Below, in pieces: positions 1-8,553 of a DNA stretch of 46,225 bases; position 1 is the stretch's first letter, and each line of letters opens with the position of its first letter. The translations under genes were made by a program, and so were the position numbers. The stretch covers positions 1-46,225 of the forward strand of contig JANQOW010000167.1 in the NCBI GenBank assembly GCA_028285595.1. Reading direction: 5' to 3'. The notes under the pieces are model-generated. The model was not told where the DNA came from and searched no databases. It was given only the letters and a program-made list of their open reading frames with translations. The DNA comes from Hyphomicrobiales bacterium (GTDB lineage Bacteria; Pseudomonadota; Alphaproteobacteria; Rhizobiales; CAJQND01).

Positions 1-948
1 AAAGGCCTTTTCCAGGATGTCCGACAAAACGGGGGTCATATCGCCCGGTGCGGCCCCGCCGGCGATCTCCACCAGCAAGTACCAGGGGTGATAGCTGTCC
101 AACGGATTGCGCAGCTCAGTGTGGCGCTCCACAATCTCCACGCCGAAATGGGGGAAGATCTCAAAGCCGACCACCCCGTTGCCGGTTTTGCCTTGGGCCA
201 GCGCCAACAGCTCAAGCGCCGGCTCCGGTCCAGACAGTCCGACCAGAGCAGCCGCCCGGTCGCGCGGGTTGGGGAAGAGTTTCAAGACCGCACCGGTAAT
301 GATGCCAAGCGTGCCTTCAGAGCCGATGAAGAGATCACGCAGATCATAGCCGGTATTGTTCTTGCGCAGCCGGTTCATGCCGTTCCACACCCGGCCATCG
401 GCCAGCACAACCTCCACGCCGAGCGCCAGGTCCCGTGCATTGCCATAGGCCAGCGTGGCGATGCCGCCCGCGTTGGTGGCAAGGTTGCCACCGATCTGAC
501 AGGAGCCTTGCGAACCGATGCGCAACGGGAACAGCCGGTCCACCTCTTCGGCGGCCTCCTGCACCGTCTGCAGAATGCAGCCCGCCTCCACGGCAATCGT
601 GTTGTCCAGCGCGTCCACGCGCAGAACCTTGTTCATGCGCTCCAGCGAAACCACGATCTCATCGCCGCTGGCCGAAGGCACCTGCCCGCCCACAGCACCG
701 GTATTGCCGCTCTGGGGCACCACGCCGGTGCGGGTTTCGTGGGCGATCTTCAGGATTTCTGAGACTTCCTGGGTAGATCCCGGGCGCAGCACAACCGCGG
801 CTTTACCCGGCCAGCGGTCGCGCCATTCGGTGACATAGCCTTCCATGTCCGCCGGGTCGCGAAAGGCGTATTTCTCGCCGCAGACGGCCACGAGGCGCTC
901 AATGGTTTCAGCACTGGGTGAGGTAAGTTTTGGGGTCCTGGCATCCAT
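1..948 (-). CDS. FAD-binding oxidase (GlcD / D-2-hydroxyacid dehydrogenase type), 3' end cut by window
   Basis: Flavoprotein of the FAD-linked oxidase family, which oxidises 2-hydroxyacids such as D-lactate, glycolate or D-2-hydroxyglutarate. The 316 codons present start at ATG 948 (MDARTPKLTS) and run open to the window edge, so the C-terminal part of the substrate domain is missing. The FAD-binding PCMH-type domain is visible: PQSGNTGAVGGQVP at about residues 78-91, then GSQGSCQIGGNLATNAGG and GSEGTLGIITGAVLKLFPNP, both typical of the family. It lies 25 bases downstream of sua5 on the same strand, so the two are probably co-transcribed. The exact substrate cannot be told from sequence; 2-hydroxyglutarate is a reasonable guess. 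Family assignment is firm. Confidence 0.85.
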   Translation of the reverse strand, partial: MDARTPKLTSPSAETIERLVAVCGEKYAFRDPADMEGYVTEWRDRWPGKAAVVLRPGSTQEVSEILKIAHETRTGVVPQSGNTGAVGGQVPSASGDEIVVSLERMNKVLRVDALDNTIAVEAGCILQTVQEAAEEVDRLFPLRIGSQGSCQIGGNLATNAGGIATLAYGNARDLALGVEVVLADGRVWNGMNRLRKNNTGYDLRDLFIGSEGTLGIITGAVLKLFPNPRDRAAALVGLSGPEPALELLALAQGKTGNGVVGFEIFPHFGVEIVERHTELRNPLDSYHPWYLLVEIAGGAAPGDMTPVLSDILEKAF

Positions 949-973
949 GTGGCCAGTTCTACGCCGGAAACGC

Positions 974-1924
974 TCAGACGTCGAGAGTGCGCGGCGCGGC
1001 GGCGCGGCGCAGGCGGTCGTTGATCGCTTCGCCCAGGCCGGTTTCCGGCACCGGCATCACGGCTATTCGATCAGCCGCCGCATCCAGTTCGTGCAGGTGA
1101 GCGAACAGATTGGCTGCGGCTTCCTGCAGGTCGCCGGACGGGCTTAAGTTCTTCAGCACACCGTTATGGTCGGGCACGTCCGGGCCAAACGCCAGAAACG
1201 CCTCACCGGGCTCGGCACGCTCGACATTCAGCCGGAGCGTGGCGTCTGGCGCGTAGTGGTGCTGGAGCTGGCCCGGCGAGATGGGTTTGCCGTCCTCCAT
1301 CTCACCGCCGGCGAGTTTGATGCCCAGCGCCTGCTCAATCTCCTCGCAGGCAACGCCCCCGGCCCGAAGGTGGCTGGGCGGGTCGGTGAGGCACGAGACA
1401 ATGGTGGATTCAAGCCCGACCTCCGTCGGACCGCCATCCACAATCTCGGCCACCTTATCTCCGAGCTGGTCGCGCACATGGCTTGCATGGGTCGGGCTCA
1501 GGCGGCCTGAAAGGTTTGCACTGGGCGCGGCCACGGGCCCGCCAAAAGCTGTCAGCAGGGCACGCCCAACCGGATGGGCAGGGACGCGCAGCGCAATGCT
1601 GTCGAGCCCCGCTGTGGCCAGCAGGGAGACGGGGCAGTCCGCGCTCTTTGGCACCACCAGGGTGAGCGGGCCAGGCCAGAAGGCTTCGGCAAGCTTCAGG
1701 GCCGTATCGGAGAACGCTCCGTAGCGGCGGGCCTCCTGAAGGCTCGCCACATGCATGATCAACGGGTTGAACTGCGGGCGCCCCTTCGCGGCATAGATGG
1801 CCGCCACAGCCGTGTCGCTGCGGGCATCCGCGCCCAGGCCGTACACCGTCTCGGTGGGAAACGCCGCGAGCTTGCCGGCCCTCAGAGCCTCAACGGCTTG
1901 CGCTATGTCTGGCGTGTGACCCAT
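974..1924 (-). CDS. sua5: L-threonylcarbamoyladenylate synthase, long Sua5 type
   Basis: Makes threonylcarbamoyl-AMP from threonine, bicarbonate and ATP for the t6A37 modification of ANN-decoding tRNAs. The 316-residue product has the YrdC domain (FPTETVYGLG at residues 22-31, KGRPQFNPL, SANLSGRLSPTHA) followed by the extra C-terminal Sua5 domain that short TsaC proteins lack (PISPGQLQHHYAP at the junction, ending in NDRLRRAAAPRTLDV). The frame stays open far upstream, but that extension is antisense to the acyl-CoA dehydrogenase gene. ATG 1924 (MGHTPDIAQAVEAL) puts the start where the family begins. It is divergent from the acyl-CoA dehydrogenase and lies upstream of the FAD oxidase. Confidence 0.93.
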   Translation of the reverse strand: MGHTPDIAQAVEALRAGKLAAFPTETVYGLGADARSDTAVAAIYAAKGRPQFNPLIMHVASLQEARRYGAFSDTALKLAEAFWPGPLTLVVPKSADCPVSLLATAGLDSIALRVPAHPVGRALLTAFGGPVAAPSANLSGRLSPTHASHVRDQLGDKVAEIVDGGPTEVGLESTIVSCLTDPPSHLRAGGVACEEIEQALGIKLAGGEMEDGKPISPGQLQHHYAPDATLRLNVERAEPGEAFLAFGPDVPDHNGVLKNLSPSGDLQEAAANLFAHLHELDAAADRIAVMPVPETGLGEAINDRLRRAAAPRTLDV

Positions 1925-2044
1925 GGATTGTGAGCGTCCGGTGGAGATTGCCGATTGAATGCGCGGGGCCGGCGGCTTAAAACTTCGTGTAAGGCCCGAA
2001 CGCACTAAGCAGCGGCTAATAGGCGGAAACGAACGGGAAGGCAA

Positions 2045-3838
2045 ATGACCTATACACCCCAACTGAACGACCTGCGCCACACGTTTGCAGATGTCTCCGG
2101 CTTCAATGCCCTGGTGGCGGAGGGTCTGTTTCCCGATCTCGACCAGGAACTGGTGGATGCGGTTTTGGAGGAGGCCGGCAAATTCGCCGCCGAAATCATC
2201 GCCCCCATCAACCAGCCGGGCGACACCGAAGGCTGCACCTATGATCCGGCCACCGGCAACGTCACCACCGCGACCGGCTGGAAAGACACCTACGCCCAAT
2301 GGGTGGAGGCCGGCTGGGGCGCCCTGCCCTGCTCTGCGGAGCATGGCGGCCAGGGCCTGCCCACCACTATGGGCCTGGCGGTTCAGGAACTCTGGAACAC
2401 CGCCGCCAACGCCTATGGCATCGGCACGCTTTTGACCCAAGGGGCGGTGAACGCGATCATTGCCCACGGCTCTGATGAGCTGAAAGCCACGTATCTGCCC
2501 AAGATGGTCACCGGGGAATGGACCGGCACCATGAACCTCACCGAGCCTCAGGCAGGCTCGGACCTCGCCGCGCTGCGCACCAAGGCGGAGCCGCAGGGCG
2601 ACGGCACGTACAAGATCACCGGCACCAAAATCTACATCACCCATGGCGAGCATGACCTCACGGAGAATATCATCCACCTGGTGCTGGCCCGCCTGCCCGA
2701 TGCGCCGGAGGGCACACGCGGGATTTCCCTGTTCGTGGTGCCGAAGTTTCTGGTGAACGGTGATGGCAGCCCAGGTGAACGCAACGATGTGAAGTGCGCC
2801 GGGCTGGAGGAGAAAATGGGGATCCACGGCTCGCCCACCGCCGTGATGAAGTATGGCGAGCAAGGCGGCGCCATTGGCTGGCTGCTGGGCGAGGAAAACC
2901 GCGGCCTTGCCTGCATGTTCACCATGATGAACCACGCCCGCCTCAATGTGGGCATGCAAGGGGTGGCGATTGCCGAGCGGGCGTTTCAGCACGCTCTGGA
3001 TTATGCCCTTGAGCGCCGCCAGGGCCGCCGGCCTGGATCGGACGGCATGGTGCCCATCGTGGAGCATCCGGATGTGCGGCGGATGCTCATGGACATGAAG
3101 ACCAAGACCGCCGCGGCGCGCGCAATCTGTTATGCCTCGGCCAATGCGCTCGACCGGGCTGAGTTCGGCAAGAGTGACGATGTGCGCGAGAAGGGCGAGC
3201 TGGAAGCGGCCTTGCTGACGCCGGTGGCCAAGACGTTCGGCACCGAAATGGGCGTGGATGTGGCGTCCATCGGCATTCAGGTGTTCGGCGGCATGGGCTT
3301 CATCGAAGAAACCGGCGCCGCCCAACACCTGCGCGATGCGCGCATCACACCGATCTATGAGGGCACCAACGGCATTCAGGCCATTGATCTGGCCACCCGC
3401 AAGCTCCCCTTGGAGAACGGTGAGACCGTGCGCGGCTTGATCGACAGCTTCAAGGAAATCGCCGATGCGGTGATGGCCTCCAATGATGAGCGCTTTGGGC
3501 GCACCGGCTACCGGCTCACCTCAGCGGTCGAGGAGCTGGAGGACGCCACCGCCTGGATGCTGGATACCCTGCCGGAAAACCTGGACAAGGTGCTGGCATC
3601 AGCCACCCCCTATTCGAAGCTCATGGGGCTCACCGCAGGCGGTTGCTGGCTGGCCAAGGGGGCGCTGGCCGCCTCCCAGCGCCAGGGCGAAGACACGGCG
3701 GAAGCGGATACGGTGCGTATCCTGGAGGCCCGCTATTTTGCCGAGAATCACCTGCCTCAGGCACGCGGATATTCCTCGGTGGTGCGCGGCAGCGCGGATG
3801 CGTTCTTCGCCACCACTCCTGACGCCATTGCGCTTTGA
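2045..3838 (+). CDS. Acyl-CoA dehydrogenase, long DmdC-like subfamily
   Basis: Flavin-dependent dehydrogenase that introduces a 2,3 double bond into an acyl-CoA. At 597 residues it matches the roughly 600-residue subfamily that includes DmdC (3-methylmercaptopropionyl-CoA dehydrogenase) and long-chain enzymes, not the 380-residue short type. Visible signatures are MNLTEPQAGSDLAALRTKA in the middle and FGGMGFIEETGAAQHLRDAR followed by PIYEGTNGIQAIDL, whose Glu sits in the catalytic-base region. A C-terminal helical extension follows. A GGAAGG-like ribosome site precedes the ATG. The HDAC-like gene follows 14 bases later. The substrate is not fixed by sequence; ordinary fatty acyl-CoA is as likely as methylmercaptopropionyl-CoA. 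Confidence 0.9.
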   Translation: MTYTPQLNDLRHTFADVSGFNALVAEGLFPDLDQELVDAVLEEAGKFAAEIIAPINQPGDTEGCTYDPATGNVTTATGWKDTYAQWVEAGWGALPCSAEHGGQGLPTTMGLAVQELWNTAANAYGIGTLLTQGAVNAIIAHGSDELKATYLPKMVTGEWTGTMNLTEPQAGSDLAALRTKAEPQGDGTYKITGTKIYITHGEHDLTENIIHLVLARLPDAPEGTRGISLFVVPKFLVNGDGSPGERNDVKCAGLEEKMGIHGSPTAVMKYGEQGGAIGWLLGEENRGLACMFTMMNHARLNVGMQGVAIAERAFQHALDYALERRQGRRPGSDGMVPIVEHPDVRRMLMDMKTKTAAARAICYASANALDRAEFGKSDDVREKGELEAALLTPVAKTFGTEMGVDVASIGIQVFGGMGFIEETGAAQHLRDARITPIYEGTNGIQAIDLATRKLPLENGETVRGLIDSFKEIADAVMASNDERFGRTGYRLTSAVEELEDATAWMLDTLPENLDKVLASATPYSKLMGLTAGGCWLAKGALAASQRQGEDTAEADTVRILEARYFAENHLPQARGYSSVVRGSADAFFATTPDAIAL

Positions 3839-3852
3839 AGGGCTAGACACTT

Positions 3853-4791
3853 ATGACGACACTTCTCCTCAGTCACGATATCTGTATTGAACACCAAACG
3901 CCCGAAGGCCATCCGGAACGGCCCGACCGGTTGCGGGCGCTCAATCAGATCCTGGCCTCAGAGCACTTCGATGATCTGGCCCGCGAGGACGCGCCGAAAG
4001 CCTCGCGCGAGAGCCTGCTTTTGGCGCATCCGGAAGACTATGTCTCTATGATCGAAGGCCTGTCGCCGGAGCACGGCATGGAGGCGATCGATCCGGACAC
4101 CTGGATGTCGCCGCACAGCCTGGAAGCGGCCTTGCGCGGCGTGGGTGCGGCCACCCGGGCAGTGGACGCCCTGGCCCAGCGTGAGGTGGACAATGTGTTC
4201 TGCGCCACGCGCCCGCCGGGTCATCATGCCGAAACCAGCCGCGCCATGGGCTTTTGCCTGTTCAACAATGTGGCCGTGGCCGCCCACTATGCCCGCGAAG
4301 AATATGACCTGGAGCGGGTGGCGGTGGTGGATTTCGACGTGCACCACGGCAACGGCACCCAAGAGATGTTCTGGTCGGAGGGTGATCTGTTCTACGGCTC
4401 CACCCACCAGATGCCGCTGTTTCCCGGCACGGGCGCCAAGTCGGAGACCGGTGAAGGCAACATCTTCAACGCCCCCCTCAGCCATGGGGACAGCGGGGCT
4501 GTGTTCCGCGAAGCCATGACCACGACTGTGCTGCCGGCCTTGGATGCGTTTGAGCCGGATCTTCTCATCATCTCTGCAGGCTTTGATGCCCACCGGGCGG
4601 ACCCGCTGGGCGGATTGCAGCTCGAAGAAGAAGATTTTGCGTGGATTACTCTCAGATTGATGGAGATTGCCGACAAACATGCCGATGGGCGTGTTGTCTC
4701 CGTCTTGGAAGGCGGCTATGACCTCAGCGCCCTGGCGTCATCGGCCGGGGTACACATTCAGGCGCTGATGCGCGGAACAGCGGAAAAGTGA
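3853..4791 (+). CDS. Histone deacetylase-family protein (zinc deacetylase / acetylpolyamine amidohydrolase fold)
   Basis: Arginase/deacetylase-fold zinc hydrolase of 312 residues. It contains the full set of class II HDAC-like motifs: HPERPDRL near the N-terminus, RPPGHHAE (active-site His pair), [12 protein letters not shown] (zinc-binding Asp and His), [14 protein letters not shown] (zinc Asp) and LEGGYDL near the C-terminus (transition-state Tyr). Bacterial members deacetylate small amines, polyamines or proteins, and the true substrate here is unknown. It sits between the acyl-CoA dehydrogenase and xseB, all plus strand with gaps of about 14 bases, so it is probably one transcript. This neighbourhood is common in Hyphomicrobiales. 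Confidence 0.9.
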   Translation: MTTLLLSHDICIEHQTPEGHPERPDRLRALNQILASEHFDDLAREDAPKASRESLLLAHPEDYVSMIEGLSPEHGMEAIDPDTWMSPHSLEAALRGVGAATRAVDALAQREVDNVFCATRPPGHHAETSRAMGFCLFNNVAVAAHYAREEYDLERVAVVDFDVHHGNGTQEMFWSEGDLFYGSTHQMPLFPGTGAKSETGEGNIFNAPLSHGDSGAVFREAMTTTVLPALDAFEPDLLIISAGFDAHRADPLGGLQLEEEDFAWITLRLMEIADKHADGRVVSVLEGGYDLSALASSAGVHIQALMRGTAEK

Positions 4792-4804
4792 GGGGCTCCC
4801 AGCC

Positions 4805-5056
4805 ATGGCAGAACAAGACGGCGCTGACATTGAGGCCATGAAATTTGAAGCCGCTCTGCAGGAGCTGGAAGAGATCGTGGCCAAGCTGGAGCAGGGTCGC
4901 GTGGATCTGGAAGAATCTATATCGATCTATGAGCGCGGCGAGAAGCTGAAAGCCCATTGCGAGGCGCTCTTGAAGAAGGCTGAAGCGCGGATTGAGAAGA
5001 TCACGCTCACCAAAGAGGGCACACCGGCCGGCACCGAGCCGCTGGATGTGGAGTAG
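4805..5056 (+). CDS. xseB: Exodeoxyribonuclease VII small subunit
   Basis: Small subunit of exonuclease VII, which with XseA degrades single-stranded DNA from both ends. The 83-residue protein shows the family core [20 protein letters not shown], then [20 protein letters not shown] and a predicted helical hairpin, which is the usual length and layout. It starts 13 bases after the HDAC-like gene. In many Hyphomicrobiales dxs follows xseB directly; here the next 130 bases hold only a palindromic repeat and then tlyA begins. Confidence 0.95.
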   Translation: MAEQDGADIEAMKFEAALQELEEIVAKLEQGRVDLEESISIYERGEKLKAHCEALLKKAEARIEKITLTKEGTPAGTEPLDVE

Positions 5057-5083
5057 AGAGCCTCCTAAGCGCATTCTGTGCGT

Positions 5084-5168
5084 AGCTATCGGCCCCTGCT
5101 TTCGCAGAGGCGCGGGTCTAGCTGGTTCAGGTCTTCAGAAAATCCGCATCCCTGCGAAAGCAGGGATC
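5084..5168. repeat. Palindromic repeat, family R2, copy 1
   Basis: Two opposed hairpin modules. CCCTGCTTTCGCAG lies at 5094-5107 after AGCTATCGG, and CCCTGCGAAAGCAGGG at 5150-5165. The modules are reverse complements of one another and recur at 19104-19180 and 43318-43396. It separates xseB from tlyA on the same strand. Confidence 0.75.
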
Positions 5169-5188
5169 CATTTTGCAGTTCAGGCGCG

Positions 5189-5929
5189 ATGACCACCACC
5201 AAACGCCTGGACCAGCAGATCGTCGATCTCGGCCTCGCCTCAAGCCGGGCGCGTGCGCAGGAGGCCGTCTTACAAGGCCATGTTCAGGTGGATGGCCGGC
5301 CCGCCACCAAAGCCAGCCAGAAGGTCCTCATCACCGCATCGATCACGCTTTCAGATCAGTCAAACCCTTATGTCTCGCGCGCTGGCCTGAAACTGGCCGC
5401 AGCACTGGAGCATTTTGCCCCCGACCTGATGAACGCTGTCGGGCTCGACGTGGGTGCGTCCACGGGAGGGTTCACTCAGGTGCTCCTGGAGGCTGGTGCC
5501 CGCAAGGTATTCGCGCTCGATGTGGGCCATGGCCAGCTTCATGAGAGCCTCCTGAACGATGCGCGTGTGGTCAATCTGGAGGGCCTGAATGCGCGCGCGC
5601 TTCAGGCGGCGCAGATTGGTGAGCCCATCGACGTGATCGTCTCAGACGTGAGCTTCATTTCCCTCAAGCTCGCCCTGCCCCCCGCTCTGGCGCTCGCTCG
5701 GGCCGGTGCCTGGCTCTTTGCGCTCATCAAACCTCAGTTCGAAGCCGGCAGGGACGCCGTCGGCAAAGGCGGCATTGTGCGCGATGCAGCAACGCGCGAA
5801 CGCGTGTGCGACGAGATCTGTAGCTGGCTCGCCGAAGACCAGGGCTGGGAGATCGCCGGCCTGATCGCCTCCCCCATCACCGGTTCGGACGGCAATGTGG
5901 AGTTCATTGTCGCAGCGCGCGCCCCTTGA
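5189..5929 (+). CDS. tlyA: TlyA-family RNA 2'-O-methyltransferase
   Basis: S-adenosylmethionine-dependent rRNA methyltransferase of the TlyA/hemolysin-A family; characterised members methylate ribose 2'-O of cytidines in 16S and 23S rRNA. The 246-residue product has an N-terminal S4 RNA-binding domain (about residues 5-65, RLDQQIVDLGLASSRARAQE) and an FtsJ-type Rossmann domain with VGLDVGASTGGFTQVLLEAG, LDVGHGQLH, SDVSFISLKLAL and LIKPQFEAGRD. The frame is open back to 5078, but that stretch translates the palindromic repeat and does not look like protein, so ATG 5189 (MTTTKRLDQQ) is the better start. The old name hemolysin should not be read as toxin function. Confidence 0.92.
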   Translation: MTTTKRLDQQIVDLGLASSRARAQEAVLQGHVQVDGRPATKASQKVLITASITLSDQSNPYVSRAGLKLAAALEHFAPDLMNAVGLDVGASTGGFTQVLLEAGARKVFALDVGHGQLHESLLNDARVVNLEGLNARALQAAQIGEPIDVIVSDVSFISLKLALPPALALARAGAWLFALIKPQFEAGRDAVGKGGIVRDAATRERVCDEICSWLAEDQGWEIAGLIASPITGSDGNVEFIVAARAP

Positions 5930-5960
5930 AATGCGCGTCCAGGTGTCTGATCTTTAGGGT

Positions 5961-7007
5961 ATGGTTTCAAGACTGGATAAGCTTGGATATTCCGCCCGCC
6001 AAGGCGCCCGCGTGGCCTGGTATATGGGCCACTATTTCGCCTCTCAGCGGTTTCACACCGCCAAAGGCGAGAACGATGTGCGCCGCGAAAAGCCGCGCGC
6101 CGAAGGGCCCACTCCTGAGCGCCTGATGCGCGACCTGGCCACCGTGTTCCAGGAAGATCTCGCCGCGGTTGAGGCCGGCCACTATCCCATGCCGCGCGAC
6201 CGGGACGGCCCGCCGCTGGAAATGATCCGGCGCAGCAGGCTTTACTTTGCCGACTTGCCGGGCGCTACCGAGCGACGCACGGAACGGCGCGGCGATGAGG
6301 TCTATTCGGCAGAGCTCAAGGAGAAGCTCCCGGCCTATTTCCTGCAGAATTTCCACTATCAGACGGGCGGATACCTCACCGAGGAATCCGCCGAGCTCTA
6401 CGACCTTCAGGTGGACGTGCTGTTCTCCGGCTCCACCAACGCCATGCGCCGCCAATGCCTGGTGCCGCTGGCTGAGTTCATGCGCGGGCGCGACCAGCGC
6501 AAGGTGAAGCTGGCGGATGTTGCCTGTGGCACCGGCCGGTTTCTGGATGCGGTGAAGCAGGCCTATCCGCGCATCAAGGCGGTGGCGAGCGATCTCTCGG
6601 AGGCCTATCTGGCCGAAGCGGAAGAGTATCTGGAGCCCTGGACCGGCATCGACTATGTGCCGGCCAATGCGGAGACTTTGCCGTTTGCCGACGGGGAGCT
6701 GGATGTGGTCACCTGCATCTACCTGTTCCACGAAGTGCCGCCGAAGGTGCGGCGGATCATTGCTGCGGAATTTTTCCGGGTATTGAAGCCCGGCGGGCGC
6801 CTGATCTTCATGGACAGCCTCCAGATGGGCGACACGCCGGGTTATGACGGGATGTTGCAGAGCTTTCCTTTGAACTTCCACGAACCGTTTTACGGCTCGT
6901 ACATCAAAGAAGATCTGGGCGCGATCTTTGAAGAGGCCGGCCTGAAGCCGGTCAGCGAGAAACCGGTCTTCATGTCGAAGATGGTGGTCTGCGACAAGCC
7001 GGGCTAA
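5961..7007 (+). CDS. Class I SAM-dependent methyltransferase
   Basis: 348-residue methyltransferase. The SAM-binding core is LADVACGTGRFLDAVKQ (motif I) with AVASDLSEAYLAEAEEY, ETLPFADGELDVVTCIYLF and VLKPGGRLIFMDSLQ, as in UbiE/methyltransferase-11 enzymes. A roughly 150-residue N-terminal region (GARVAWYMGHYFASQRF at about 12-28) precedes it and resembles the extension of a conserved alphaproteobacterial group of unknown substrate. The likely start is ATG 5961, although its ribosome site is very close to the ATG. It follows tlyA by 31 bases. Family assignment is firm; the substrate is unknown. Confidence 0.85.
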   Translation: MVSRLDKLGYSARQGARVAWYMGHYFASQRFHTAKGENDVRREKPRAEGPTPERLMRDLATVFQEDLAAVEAGHYPMPRDRDGPPLEMIRRSRLYFADLPGATERRTERRGDEVYSAELKEKLPAYFLQNFHYQTGGYLTEESAELYDLQVDVLFSGSTNAMRRQCLVPLAEFMRGRDQRKVKLADVACGTGRFLDAVKQAYPRIKAVASDLSEAYLAEAEEYLEPWTGIDYVPANAETLPFADGELDVVTCIYLFHEVPPKVRRIIAAEFFRVLKPGGRLIFMDSLQMGDTPGYDGMLQSFPLNFHEPFYGSYIKEDLGAIFEEAGLKPVSEKPVFMSKMVVCDKPG

Positions 7008-7051
7008 GCGGCAAAACCCACGCGATATCGTCATACGCGTGGCCCCAGTGT

Positions 7052-7149
7052 CGTCATCCCGGAATTTTGCGCCAGCAAAATATCCGGGACCCAGAGGCCA
7101 CACTGTTCAGAGCCACCGGCCCTGGGTCCCCGCGTTCGCGGGGATGACG
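7052..7149. repeat. 98-bp palindromic repeat, family R1, copy 1
   Basis: The ends are CGTCATCCC and GGGATGACG, a perfect terminal inverted repeat. The left half holds a hairpin around AATTTTGCGCCAGCAAAAT flanked by CCCGG/CCGGG. The right half holds TCCCCGCGTTCGCGGGGA. It lies between the converging 3' ends of the methyltransferase and the EAL response regulator. Further copies are at 16057-16154 (opposite orientation) and 43429-43521. Confidence 0.85.
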
Positions 7150-7200
7150 GGGGAAAGCAGGGATGACGATGGCGTAGAGGGCGTGTTCCCCAATAAGCGG

Positions 7201-8436
7201 TCAGCCGATAGGCAGCACAGCGGGCACCTTTTCCTGCTCGAACAGATGTGCCGGCGCATAGCCCTCATGGTCGTGATACCAGGCCTCAAACTCAGCCGCC
7301 GGAAGCGGCGGGGAGAACAGATATCCCTGGACCACAGAAACCTTGAGATCGGCCAGATAGTGCAGTTGCTCGCGCGTCTCAACGCCCTCCGCCACCAGCT
7401 CCAGGCCTGACACACGGGCCAGTTTGACCGTGGTCTGGATCGCCGCGTCGGCAAAATTCTGCGTCAGCGCTTCAAAGACGAAAGACTGATCGATCTTCAG
7501 TTCGGTGAACGGCAGGGTCTGCAAGCTGTCCATGTTCGACCGGCCGGTGCCAAAGTCGTCCGAGGAGGTGCGAAAGCCCTTCATGCGCAGGCGCGCCAGG
7601 ACGTCCATCACCTGGAGCGCGTTCGATTTCAGGCTCTCTTCGGTCACCTCAACGATGATCCGCGCCGGCCGCACGCCCGCATCGCTTACCTTCGCGAATA
7701 GCCGGTCCGGCAGATCCAACTCGCACAACTGGTCCGGGTCGATGTTCAACGCCAGATCCAGGTCCATGCCCTGATCCTGCCAGGTGCTGATCTGAGCCAG
7801 CGCCTTGTCGACCATCACATCGGTTAGTTCGCCCATCATGTTGTAGCGCCGTGCGGCTTTGATGATCTGGAAGGCCCCCAGCTTGCCAAGCGTCTCGTGC
7901 TCGCCTCTCACCAGCGCTTCAGCTCCGACAATCTTGCCGGTGCGCACAGAGATCTTTGGCTGGAAATAGGGAACAACACACCCATCTCTGAACAATCGGG
8001 ACAGCGTGGCGGCATCCAAGGTTGCCGGCGCAGCCGGTGCTGGCGCACGGGCCGGTCGGTCGGCGAACACCTCGTCGAGCTTGGCCCGGGTCAGCGGCTT
8101 CCCGATAGTGCCACGCACCTTCAGGTTTTGCCCTTCCGCCAGGTTCTTCGCGGTGGTGATGATCGAGCTGTCCCGACCGCTGACAATCACCAAATCGCCC
8201 CGGTAGCCCTGGCTTTGGAGGCGGCGAAAGAACTGGATGCCGTCTTCCTCCGGCATGCTCAGGTCAGTGACGATGAGGTCGAAGGGCTGGTGCTGCGCAC
8301 TCATCATGCGTGCGGCCGTGGCCCCGTCGGTTGCTTCTTCAATAGTGCTTGCTGCAAGGGCTTCAAAATAGCCCCGGAGCATGGTGCGTACGATGACATC
8401 GTCATCTACGATCAAAACGCGCTTATAGGTGTTCAT
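7201..8436 (-). CDS. Response regulator with EAL (cyclic-di-GMP phosphodiesterase) domain
   Basis: Two-domain signalling protein of 411 residues. The receiver domain (about 5-125) has acidic residues D11-D13, phospho-acceptor D58 in VTDLSMP and K113 in IGKPL. The EAL domain (about 150-400) has EAL at 173-175, NIDPDQL, VEVTEESL, DDFGTGRSNMDSL, LKIDQSFV, AEGVETREQL and QGYLFSPPLP. The metal-binding and catalytic residues of active c-di-GMP phosphodiesterases appear present, so hydrolysis to pGpG under phosphorylation control is likely, as in RocR/PvrR-like proteins. ATG 8436 (MNTYKRVLIVDDD) places the receiver domain correctly. No partner histidine kinase is in the window. Confidence 0.92.
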   Translation of the reverse strand: MNTYKRVLIVDDDVIVRTMLRGYFEALAASTIEEATDGATAARMMSAQHQPFDLIVTDLSMPEEDGIQFFRRLQSQGYRGDLVIVSGRDSSIITTAKNLAEGQNLKVRGTIGKPLTRAKLDEVFADRPARAPAPAAPATLDAATLSRLFRDGCVVPYFQPKISVRTGKIVGAEALVRGEHETLGKLGAFQIIKAARRYNMMGELTDVMVDKALAQISTWQDQGMDLDLALNIDPDQLCELDLPDRLFAKVSDAGVRPARIIVEVTEESLKSNALQVMDVLARLRMKGFRTSSDDFGTGRSNMDSLQTLPFTELKIDQSFVFEALTQNFADAAIQTTVKLARVSGLELVAEGVETREQLHYLADLKVSVVQGYLFSPPLPAAEFEAWYHDHEGYAPAHLFEQEKVPAVLPIG

Positions 8437-8553
8437 TGGCGGCCCGGTTGACGTTTGTCCCAAGTGCTCCCCCAGCGCCTATCCATTTCTACCCATAGGT
8501 GATTAACGATCGCTTGCCGCGGTCAGGTAGAGTTTAGGAAAATTGGAGCCGTC

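Noticed and set aside
88..762. Plus-strand open frame of about 220 codons
   Set aside because: Shadow of the FAD-binding oxidase, whose minus-strand translation has clear PCMH-domain motifs.
1925..3328. Minus-strand open frame continuing upstream of sua5
   Set aside because: It is antisense to the acyl-CoA dehydrogenase, has no family features, and the Sua5 domain begins at 1924.
5078..5188. Earlier start for tlyA
   Set aside because: The extension translates the R2 repeat; the S4 domain begins right after ATG 5189.
5967..7103. Minus-strand open frame of 378 codons
   Set aside because: Antisense to the methyltransferase at 5961-7007; its composition is typical of a complementary-strand artefact in GC-rich DNA.
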